A stretch of DNA of 12,336 bases, from assembly GCA_016285415.1 (NCBI GenBank), contig JAEEQU010000026.1, positions 1 to 12,336 of the forward strand, given 5' to 3'. Shown here one piece after another: positions 1 to 4,069 of this stretch. The position numbers and the translations under genes were made by a program. This DNA comes from Alphaproteobacteria bacterium. GTDB taxonomy: Bacteria > Pseudomonadota > Alphaproteobacteria > Rs-D84. Positions within the stretch are counted from its first letter, which is position 1, and every line of letters starts with the position of its first letter. Below the pieces are notes generated by a model that was not told where the DNA came from, did not search any database, and saw only the letters and a program-made list of their open reading frames with translations.

Positions 1-2
1 AT

Positions 3-161
3 AATTCAAATTACACAAATGAAAACGAGCGGTGTGAATGCGAAAGTGGTCGTTATTGTCCCGGAAATAACCAGTGCTTATCAGGTAATCGTATTTGCCC
101 TGTAAGTTTGAGTGGTTCATCTAATGTTTCCGTATTGAATGTGGTTTTAAATAGTCTTTAA
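3..161 (+). CDS. C-terminal fragment of a cysteine-rich protein (partial)
   Basis: An open frame enters from the left edge and stops at TAA 159-161, giving 52 residues. It contains five cysteines, spaced as in C-E-C, then R-Y-C-P-G-N-N-Q-C and R-I-C-P, followed by a Ser/Val/Leu/Asn-rich tail without cysteines. The CxC and YCPG spacing recalls extracellular disulfide-rich modules, so this may be the end of a surface or secreted protein, but no family can be named from so short a piece. The other frame reading through here is a low-complexity string of valines. The cysteine pattern is what makes me prefer this frame. The 3' end lies only 3 bp from the convergent regulator gene, with no hairpin between them. 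Confidence 0.45.
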   Translation, partial: NSNYTNENERCECESGRYCPGNNQCLSGNRICPVSLSGSSNVSVLNVVLNSL

Positions 162-164
162 CTT

Positions 165-416
165 TTATCTTTCTGTTTTATTTGTGTCGTGATTGGGCAT
201 AAATTTCACAAAATCAGACATAGTTGTTCCTGTTGCGTTTAATACTTTTGCGATGCTGTATGTAGATGGCCAACGCGGTTGTCCATATTTGCTGAACCGT
301 TTGCTTTTGTTAAAAGTTGTTGCATCTAATCCTGAAAATTTAGCCAAACCTGAACACGACATATTTTTAGATGCCGCCAGTTTAACAATCGCTCGCCATA
401 GTTCATCATGTGTCAT
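165..416 (-). CDS. Short HTH DNA-binding protein, S24-repressor-type N-terminal domain only
   Basis: This 83-residue protein matches by recognition the N-terminal DNA-binding domain of alphaproteobacterial LexA/S24-like repressors. It shows W7-R-A-I, a helix-turn-helix around residues 20-40 (SGLAKFSGLDATTFNKSKR), the RWPST motif near residue 50, and a C-terminal SIAKVL...G.T...F segment. Such repressors usually run to 200 residues or more with a self-cleaving Ser/Lys peptidase domain. Here the protein stops straight after the HTH domain with a polar tail, so it cannot use RecA-stimulated self-cleavage. The start is supported by an AGGGGGG ribosome site 7 nt upstream (424-430). A possible minus-strand promoter is TTGTTA (459-464) and CATATA 17 bp on. 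An inverted repeat CAATT-N8-AATTG at 460-477 beside it could be an autoregulatory operator; that is a guess. The target genes are unknown. Confidence 0.75.
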   Translation of the reverse strand: MTHDELWRAIVKLAASKNMSCSGLAKFSGLDATTFNKSKRFSKYGQPRWPSTYSIAKVLNATGTTMSDFVKFMPNHDTNKTER

Positions 417-549
417 AAGTATTCCCCCCTATCTATATGAAAAACTAGAACAAAATTAACAATTCGTATTATAATTGAAATGGTTTCCTAGGACAAGCCA
501 CAATTCATTGTTTGTTTTCCTATTACATTTTTAAACCGAAAATTGTCTA

Positions 550-578
550 TTGAAAAAAATCCTAAATTATAATATAAT
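550..578 (+). promoter_or_regulatory. Sigma70-type promoter for the 37-residue membrane protein
   Basis: TTGAAA (550-555) and TATAAT (573-578) are separated by 17 bp. A second TATAAT overlaps at 568-573. Transcription would start near 585, just before the AAGGAG ribosome site at 594-599 of the small gene. This is read directly from sequence and is untested. Confidence 0.6.
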
Positions 579-604
579 CATAACATGTCAAAAAGGAGTC
601 AAAC

Positions 605-718
605 ATGTTTACACTTATATTTGTAATCTTGAAATTAACAAAAGTCCTGAATTGTTCATGGTGGTGGATTGTATTAACATTGTTGCTGGACGGTGGATTT
701 TTTGGCCGTATATTGTAA
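605..718 (+). CDS. Small membrane protein, 37 residues
   Basis: The frame begins at ATG 605, 5 nt after a strong AAGGAG site, and stops at TAA 716-718. The protein starts MFTLIFVILKLTKVLN, continues C-S-W-W-W-I-V-L-T-L-L-L and ends in a short G-F-F-G-R tail. It would form one or two short hydrophobic segments. The pattern [FI-x-x-x-L-K-L-T-x-V-x-x-x-S-W-W-W-V/I-x-x] resembles tiny membrane proteins that I recall from phages and prophages with no assigned function. A well-formed promoter lies upstream and an intrinsic terminator 13 bp downstream, so this looks like an independent single-gene unit. It is divergent from the HTH regulator, a layout often seen for a regulator and its target. An overlapping frame from 550 is longer but has no ribosome site. 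Confidence 0.6.
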   Translation: MFTLIFVILKLTKVLNCSWWWIVLTLLLDGGFFGRIL

Positions 719-730
719 ATAAAATTTATT

Positions 731-757
731 AAAATGCCCCCCGTTTGGGGGCATTTT
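731..757. terminator. Bidirectional intrinsic terminator
   Basis: AAAATGCCCCC (731-741) pairs with GGGGGCATTTT (747-757) around the loop CGTTT, with further T residues to 760 on the plus side and a T-run on the minus side. It sits between two convergent genes, the 37-residue membrane protein and folA, and should end both transcripts. Confidence 0.9.
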
Positions 758-765
758 TTTGTGTA

Positions 766-1332
766 TTATCGTGTGCGATTAAATTTAAAAAACTCTGCAC
801 TTGTATTACCTGTATTTGTGGGTAATTCTTTTTTAGAATAAATAATTGTTTCTATTTGCCATTTTGGCGAATTAAAAAATGCGGATACACCCGGATAAAA
901 GTGACAATATAAATCTGGATTTTTTCGCATATTTTCCGACAGCATCGCATCTTTTATTTGCGTCAGGTATAATATGTCAACCAAATCATTATCAAACGCA
1001 TAGCGGTAAATTTGCGCGCCACCACAAATAAAGACTTTGGAATAGCCCGAACATTCTTGCAATGCCGATTCAATTGAATCGGCATAAAAAACACCATTTT
1101 GATATATGTTTTTATACTGTGCGCTGCATACAATATTAAAACGATTTGGTAATGGCACATGGGGTAAATTTTCAAATGTTGTGCGACCAAATATACATGG
1201 GTGCGGTGTAGTAATTTTCTGGAAATGATATAAATCAGACCGACAATGCCACGGCATAACACCATTCTGACCAATAACATCATATGGTCCAACGGCAACA
1301 GCGGCACAAATTATCGGTTTCTTTCCTTCCAT
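766..1332 (-). CDS. folA: Dihydrofolate reductase
   Basis: The enzyme reduces dihydrofolate to tetrahydrofolate with NADPH in the cytoplasm, supplying one-carbon carriers for thymidylate and purine synthesis. Family marks seen are VIGQNGVMPW (residues 19-28), the catalytic acid D33 in RSDLYHF, the NADPH-binding G-R-T at 49-51, PLPNRFNIV at about 60-68, and the C-G-G-A-Q-I-Y loop near 103-109. At 188 residues it is longer than the usual 160-170, with extra residues after the I-K-D-A strand (about 128-150). No thymidylate synthase gene lies next to it. The start codon lacks a clear Shine-Dalgarno sequence. MEGKKPIICAAVAVG nevertheless places the first beta strand normally, and no better start is visible. 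It converges with the 37-residue gene on a shared terminator and diverges from the TfoX-like gene. Confidence 0.93.
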   Translation of the reverse strand: MEGKKPIICAAVAVGPYDVIGQNGVMPWHCRSDLYHFQKITTPHPCIFGRTTFENLPHVPLPNRFNIVCSAQYKNIYQNGVFYADSIESALQECSGYSKVFICGGAQIYRYAFDNDLVDILYLTQIKDAMLSENMRKNPDLYCHFYPGVSAFFNSPKWQIETIIYSKKELPTNTGNTSAEFFKFNRTR

Positions 1333-1375
1333 AATATTATCATTAGCAAAAAACTATAATAAACAACAGCGAAAT

Positions 1376-1404
1376 TTGATTTTGTAATTCTGGGTTGCTA
1401 TAAT
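1376..1404 (+). promoter_or_regulatory. Promoter of the TfoX-like gene, giving a probable leaderless mRNA
   Basis: TTGATT (1376-1381) and a perfect TATAAT (1399-1404) are separated by 17 bp. The usual start point, about 7 nt after the -10 box, falls on A1411, the first base of the ATG. No ribosome site lies in the six bases between. Confidence 0.65.
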
Positions 1405-1410
1405 GCCAAC

Positions 1411-1728
1411 ATGGCATCCAGTAAAGAATATTTAGATTTTGTATTAGAGAATTTATCATCGCTGCATGACATAACATACCGCGCGATGATGGGCGAATAT
1501 ATTATTTACTATCGTGGAAAAATTATCGGTGGAATCTATGATAATCGTTTACTGGTAAAGCCAATTCCCGTGGTGCGGCATATTCTGGCCGATGCGCCCA
1601 CAGAGGTTCCATACCCCGGCGGCAAACCAATGATTATGATATCTGATGTTGAAAATCGCGAATTGCTGGCGACTTTGTTTAATGCGATATGGAACGAATT
1701 GTCAATAAACACGCTATCAAATCCATAA
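1411..1728 (+). CDS. TfoX N-terminal domain protein
   Basis: This 105-residue protein is a stand-alone TfoX/Sxy N-terminal domain. The N-terminal half is very typical: MASSKEYLDFVLENLS, then TYRAMMGEY, YYRGKIIGGIYD and LLVKP, with the P-Y-P-G-G/M-I-M-I strand later. Full TfoX/Sxy proteins regulate natural competence in gamma-proteobacteria. Single-domain versions are widespread in other bacteria and have no firm function, so I do not infer competence. The ATG fits family alignments and sits exactly at the predicted transcription start. The last codons (TCA AAT CCA TAA) lie inside a repeat that recurs next to the tRNA-Tyr terminator at 3911. This gene was therefore probably the direct neighbour of that tRNA before the accessory segment arrived. 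Confidence 0.85.
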   Translation: MASSKEYLDFVLENLSSLHDITYRAMMGEYIIYYRGKIIGGIYDNRLLVKPIPVVRHILADAPTEVPYPGGKPMIMISDVENRELLATLFNAIWNELSINTLSNP

Positions 1729-1780
1729 ACCACGACCACAAAATAAAACCGACCATGCTTGGTCGGCATTTATTGGTGGG
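1718..1780. repeat. Junction repeat copy A: tfoX end + terminator + 7-nt tRNA-Tyr tail
   Basis: Bases 1718-1754 match 3911-3948 at nearly every position (CAAATCCATAA, then CCACGACCA, then an A-rich run and CCGACC). Next comes the hairpin CCGACCA/TGGTCGG (1749-1755 and 1760-1766), whose best T-run is on the minus strand. Last is TGGTGGG (1774-1780), equal to the final seven bases of the tRNA-Tyr gene read from its CCA end. The hairpin can also end tfoX transcription on the plus strand. I read this as the left boundary of an insertion at the tRNA 3' end. Confidence 0.7.
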
Positions 1781-1826
1781 GTTAAAAATTAGTACGATTT
1801 TGCACATACAAAACACACCTTAATTC

Positions 1827-1855
1827 TTGATTTTTAGGCCATTTTATGATACAAT
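1827..1855 (+). promoter_or_regulatory. Promoter for the L,D-transpeptidase-type gene
   Basis: TTGATT (1827-1832) and TACAAT (1850-1855) are separated by 17 bp, placing the start near 1862 and giving a leader of about 115 nt before ATG 1977. Only about 20 bp separate the downstream terminator hairpin from the start codon, and no other promoter fits there, so the gene must be transcribed through the hairpins below. Confidence 0.5.
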
Positions 1856-1869
1856 GTTTAACAATCAAA

Positions 1870-1891
1870 GGCACATTTTGTGCCATTTTTT
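1870..1891 (+). terminator. First leader hairpin, terminator-like
   Basis: GGCACA (1870-1875) pairs with TGTGCC (1879-1884) around TTT, followed by ATTTTTT. The hairpin begins within about ten bases of the predicted transcript start, so it could act as an early terminator or as a 5' stabilising hairpin. Confidence 0.55.
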
Positions 1892-1901
1892 ATTGCCTGC
1901 A

Positions 1902-1945
1902 ATATCACCCACAAAATTTTGCAATTTTGCGGGGCCCGATGTGCG
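1902..1945. repeat. 44-bp repeat, left copy
   Basis: ATATCACCCACAAAATTTT then GCAATTTTGCGGGGCCCGAT and GTGCG recur at 3677-3721 with about three differences, one of them a single-base indel. The repeat is itself a hairpin: CCC-A-CAAAATT facing AATTTTG-C-GGG. Together with the junction repeat it brackets the transpeptidase cassette. Confidence 0.85.
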
Positions 1946-1955
1946 GGCTTTTTTT
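1934..1955 (+). terminator. Second leader hairpin, intrinsic terminator just before the ribosome site
   Basis: GCCCG (1934-1938) pairs with CGGGC (1944-1948), followed by seven T. Only nine bases lie between this and the AAGGAG ribosome site (1965-1970) of the downstream gene. It either ends transcripts coming from upstream or works as an attenuator for the transpeptidase gene. In the right-hand copy of the surrounding repeat the second arm is mutated (GTTCGCACC), so the terminator is lost there. Confidence 0.65.
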
Positions 1956-1976
1956 ATTTAACAAAAGGAGTTTTAT

Positions 1977-2963
1977 ATGAATGATATTTGGCAAGGAGCC
2001 ACTTGGAATGAAAATGGTGAATTGGTTGCAAACATATACAAAGAACCACCTAAACATACCTATAAGGAAATAGATTGCGGTGGAGAATGTGGTGGATGTG
2101 TTGCATTAATAGTTGATGGTGCAGTCGTAATGGGACCACCTTTTCATCCACATTGTGGATGCAGTTTGTCACAAAGTGATATAGACAAAGCACAAGAACA
2201 AGAATCTAATATGACATACCCTGTCGCACCAGACAGAAATACAAATCCAAAAGATGTTAAATGGCTAAAAAACGCTTTAAATAAACTTGGATTTTATAAA
2301 CCTGATTTCAGAGCCGGAGAATCAAATAACAATTTAAACGAATACCCAAATCAGAATTTATTTGATGCCATCAATAAATTCCAGCGCGAACACAATTTAT
2401 CGGAACACGGAAGTGTTGCCCCAGGACATCAAACAGAAGCAAAGATAAATAATGAACTGAAAAACCAAACAAAAGAACCCCAGGCAGATTTTGAATACAA
2501 CGGTTCAACATTTAAGGGGAAAATAGAGCCCGACAATAATCAATATGCTGTATTTGATGGGAAATCGTTAGCAGTTTATGATAATGGCGAAAAGATCGCA
2601 GAATGGCCCGCTGTTTCTGGCAAACCAGGATACCAAAGTCCGCCGCACCAAAATAAAAAAGACACTGGTCCAATTCCAGCCGGTACATATGTTGCACGAA
2701 AAAAAGATTTTCAAAACAGAGACGATTATGGCCCTATAAAAAAATATACGTCATGGCCTGGGGGAGAACACGGATGGGGCAAACATAGAGTGTGGTTAGA
2801 ACCATCTAAGGAAACAAATACTTTTGGAAGAGCCGGATTCAGTATTCACGGTGGTGCAGAACCTGGTTCAGCGGGTTGTATTGACTTAACAAGTGCAATG
2901 CCAGATTTTGCAAACTGGTTTAAAACTAATGGAAAAGATTTAATTATTAAGGTAGAATACTGA
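1977..2963 (+). CDS. Cys-motif / PG-binding-like / DUF2778 (Tlde1-type) L,D-transpeptidase protein
   Basis: This 328-residue protein has three parts. Residues 33-62 hold C34-x3-C38-x2-C41 and H57-P-H-C60-G-C62, a likely metal-binding cluster resembling the HPxCxC ends of phage head-morphogenesis proteins. Residues about 90-160 look like a peptidoglycan-binding-1 domain (D-V-K-W-L-K-x-x-L-N-x-L-G, then AINKFQREHNL and P-G-H-Q-T). The C-terminal part carries GPIPAGTY (231-238) and GRAGFSIHGG with H291, then SAGC with the nucleophile C301. This pattern fits the DUF2778/Tlde1 branch of L,D-transpeptidases, which cut or exchange peptidoglycan peptides and include type VI secretion effectors. There is no signal peptide, so export would need a specialised route or cell lysis. 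ATG 1977 follows AAGGAG by 6 nt. A membrane protein gene starts 16 bp downstream. The catalytic assignment is fairly sure; the biological role (toxin, lysis or remodelling) is inference. Confidence 0.75.
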   Translation: MNDIWQGATWNENGELVANIYKEPPKHTYKEIDCGGECGGCVALIVDGAVVMGPPFHPHCGCSLSQSDIDKAQEQESNMTYPVAPDRNTNPKDVKWLKNALNKLGFYKPDFRAGESNNNLNEYPNQNLFDAINKFQREHNLSEHGSVAPGHQTEAKINNELKNQTKEPQADFEYNGSTFKGKIEPDNNQYAVFDGKSLAVYDNGEKIAEWPAVSGKPGYQSPPHQNKKDTGPIPAGTYVARKKDFQNRDDYGPIKKYTSWPGGEHGWGKHRVWLEPSKETNTFGRAGFSIHGGAEPGSAGCIDLTSAMPDFANWFKTNGKDLIIKVEY

Positions 2964-2979
2964 AAAGCAAAGGCACAAA

Positions 2980-3306
2980 ATGAAAAATAAATTAAATATC
3001 GCAAACTATATTTTAACAACATGTTTATTTTGTGCTTTCTATGTTTTTACGTTTGATTTGGTCTGTATAGGCAAGATTTCAAAATTTAATCATATTTGGT
3101 TGGGTCGTTGCACGTTTACTGTTGGTAATGAATATTTAAATTGTATGATAAATTACGATGTATTCTCCTTATTGATAGTATTACCAATATTGTCTATAAC
3201 ATCATATTATTTATTCAAACTTTATCATAAGTATGCGTTATTTGCTCCATTTTTGGGATTTATTTTATTTGTTCTATCTATTATAACATACTGGGGATTG
3301 GTATAG
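2980..3306 (+). CDS. Three-helix membrane protein, candidate immunity or lysis partner
   Basis: I do not recognise a family. The 108-residue protein has hydrophobic segments at about 8-30, 61-82 and 86-107. With the basic start MKNK inside, residues 31-60 would face the periplasm. That loop holds two cysteines (R-C-TFTVGNEYLN-C), which could form a disulfide there. The gene starts 16 bp after the transpeptidase stop, with a weak AAAGG site and no promoter or terminator between, so the two are probably co-transcribed. Immunity proteins of periplasm-acting effectors are often membrane-anchored with an exposed periplasmic part, and lysis cassettes pair a cell-wall enzyme with a small holin. Either role fits and neither is shown. 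The protein is phenylalanine-, tyrosine- and isoleucine-rich, as expected in AT-rich DNA. Confidence 0.6.
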   Translation: MKNKLNIANYILTTCLFCAFYVFTFDLVCIGKISKFNHIWLGRCTFTVGNEYLNCMINYDVFSLLIVLPILSITSYYLFKLYHKYALFAPFLGFILFVLSIITYWGLV

Positions 3307-3362
3307 ATTAATGTTTGTTTTGCAACGGTAAAATCATTTAATAAATAAAAGAGAGTTTCATA

Positions 3363-3542
3363 TCAATTTTCTGATGTTAAATTATACAGGTAATCTCCAG
3401 TTGAAAAATCGGCATTGTATGTAATTTTGGAAAAATAACGTATTTTGGCGTACCCTATATACATACAAGATATTATCACCACAAAACATCCTGAAAACGT
3501 CCCGGAAATCAGCCATATTTGAACAAATAAAAAACCGACCAT
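3363..3542 (-). CDS. Possible small membrane protein or gene remnant
   Basis: This frame of 59 residues contains one clear hydrophobic segment (about 4-28, with F-V-V-I-I-S-C-M-Y-I-G), a basic flank (YAKIRYFSK) and a polar tail ending N-L-T-S-E-N. That composition is protein-like. Against it, the ATG at 3540-3542 lies inside the repeat hairpin, there is no ribosome site, and nothing recognisable is seen. It may be the C-terminal remnant of a membrane protein gene truncated by the repeat. No other gene is visible between 3307 and 3969; the rest of that stretch is repeats and stem-loops. Confidence 0.2.
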   Translation of the reverse strand: MVGFLFVQIWLISGTFSGCFVVIISCMYIGYAKIRYFSKITYNADFSTGDYLYNLTSEN

Positions 3543-3574
3543 ACTTGGTCGGCATTTTTTGGTGGGAGTGGGTG
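3535..3574. repeat. Junction repeat copy B: terminator + 15-nt tRNA-Tyr tail
   Basis: The hairpin CCGACCA/TGGTCGG (loop TACT) differs from copy A by one base in the loop. It is followed by TGGTGGGAGTGGGTG (3560-3574), identical to the last 15 bases of the tRNA-Tyr gene read inward from its CCA end (3970-3984). Homology to the tRNA ends there. In minus-strand order this is tRNA tail, then terminator, exactly as at the real tRNA. Confidence 0.75.
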
Positions 3575-3735
3575 CGCCTCGATACACAATAATAAAAATC
3601 TATAAAAACTCGTGGGAACAAAAACTCCGTTTTTATGATTTTTCTAATTGTGTATTCTCGTATTGGTGCTGCACATATATCACCCACAAAATTTTTCAAA
3701 TTTTGCGGGGCCCGATGTTCGCACCGATCCACCAA
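3559..3735. repeat. 177-bp self-folding element closed by inverted ends
   Basis: The outer arms are TTGGTGG-N5-GGTGCG (3559-3576) and CGCACC-N3-CCACCAA (3720-3735), with all 13 stem bases paired. Inside lie a long stem-loop at 3582-3655 (arms of 28 and 27 nt with two mismatches and one bulge) and the 44-bp-repeat hairpin at 3684-3711. Its left end contains the 15-nt tRNA tail. It has the shape of a miniature inverted-repeat element or of a folded RNA read from the minus strand and ending in CCA. No protein is encoded. Confidence 0.55.
3677..3721. repeat. 44-bp repeat, right copy (45 bp)
   Basis: This copy differs from the one at 1902-1945 by about two substitutions and one inserted A. The CCC-A-CAAAATTT/AAATTTTG-C-GGG hairpin is kept and is longer than in the left copy. 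The adjoining GCCCG no longer has its CGGGC partner and T-run, so terminator function is missing here. The distance to the left copy (1775 bp) nearly equals that between junction copies A and B (1786 bp). Confidence 0.85.
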
Positions 3736-3756
3736 CCCCTACTTAGCAAAATAAAA

Positions 3757-3804
3757 AATGACCATAAAGGTCATTTTCTATTTTGGTGAGAGTGGGTGGA
3801 TTCG
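3757..3804. repeat. Junction repeat copy C: terminator + 21-nt tRNA-Tyr tail
   Basis: The hairpin AATGACC/GGTCATT (3757-3763 and 3769-3775) has a T-run on the minus strand. It is followed at 3784-3804 by a 21-base match to 3970-3990 of the tRNA-Tyr gene with one mismatch (GAG for GGG in the acceptor part). The match covers the CCA end, acceptor strand, 3' T-stem strand and part of the T-loop, a length typical of tRNA-borne attachment-site cores. Confidence 0.75.
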
Positions 3805-3810
3805 CTCGCA

Positions 3811-3904
3811 CGGCACTATGTGCCGGCTGCGCGCAACCCGTAACGATTTCACTGTATTACATTTGTGAAATCTACTTGGTTTCGAACCGGCCAACTACGT
3901 TGGC
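3811..3904. other. Cluster of four short perfect hairpins, unknown function
   Basis: Within 94 bases there are four perfect stems: CGGCAC-TAT-GTGCCG (3811-3825), GATTTCAC-N12-GTGAAATC (3845-3872), GGTT-TCG-AACC (3878-3888) and GCCAAC-TAC-GTTGGC (3890-3904). The segment lies between the 21-nt tail and the final junction copy and looks richer in G+C than its surroundings. It could be a folded RNA, a recombination site or the end of a decayed element. I see no coding potential. Confidence 0.5.
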
Positions 3905-3910
3905 ATGGTC

Positions 3911-3990
3911 CAAATCCATAACCCACGACCAAAAACAAAAAACCGACCTAAAAGGTCGATTTTTGTTTCTGGTGGGAGTGGGTGGATTCG
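3911..3990. repeat. Junction repeat copy D: right boundary at the intact tRNA-Tyr
   Basis: Bases 3911-3948 repeat the end of tfoX and the bases after it (1718-1754), including AATCCATAA. They are followed by the tRNA terminator hairpin and the genuine tRNA-Tyr 3' end starting at 3970. This is the complete form of the junction, of which A, B and C carry parts. Confidence 0.7.
3931..3958 (-). terminator. Intrinsic terminator of the tRNA-Gly/tRNA-Tyr transcript
   Basis: On the minus strand CGACC-TTTTA-GGTCG is followed by TTTTTTGTTTTT. It begins about 11 nt after the encoded CCA of tRNA-Tyr. Confidence 0.8.
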
Positions 3991-4056
3991 AACCACCTCA
4001 GGCTTAAGCCAACAGATTTACAGTCTGCCCCGGCTCTCCAACTCCGGCGCACGCCC
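3970..4056 (-). tRNA. tRNA-Tyr (anticodon GTA)
   Basis: The gene is 87 nt long with an encoded CCA. The anticodon stem-loop GCAGA-CTGTAAA-TCTGT carries GTA. The D-stem is CCGG/CCGG, the long variable arm contains GGC-TTAA-GCC, and the T-arm is GGTGG-TTCGAAT-CCACC. The acceptor strands GGGCGTG and CACTCCC leave a C4-U69 mismatch, and position 8 is C where U is nearly universal. It is the second gene of a tRNA pair, 13 bp behind tRNA-Gly, and ends at a clear terminator. Its 3' end is the source of the partial tails found at 1774, 3560 and 3784. Confidence 0.9.
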
Positions 4057-4069
4057 AGAACTTATTTTT

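Noticed and set aside
193..459. 88-codon plus-strand frame
   Set aside because: It is the complement of the HTH gene, which has recognisable family motifs and a strong ribosome site; this frame has neither.
550..732. 60-codon frame overlapping the 37-codon gene
   Set aside because: No ribosome site, low-complexity start, and its first codon lies in the -35 box. The frame from 605 has promoter, AAGGAG and a coherent membrane segment.
3382..3735. 117-codon minus-strand frame
   Set aside because: It runs across the repeat hairpins and the long stem-loop, has no ribosome site and shows no protein-like pattern.
3559..3735. tmRNA (ssrA) or its acceptor piece
   Set aside because: The minus-strand product would end in CCA, but there is no T-arm with TTCGAAT-type loop, no G-U acceptor pair and no tag reading frame.
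1718..4056. Integron with attC sites or a CRISPR array
   Set aside because: Repeats are few, unequal in length and spacing, and tied to the tRNA 3' end. No integrase or cas gene and no regular spacers are visible.
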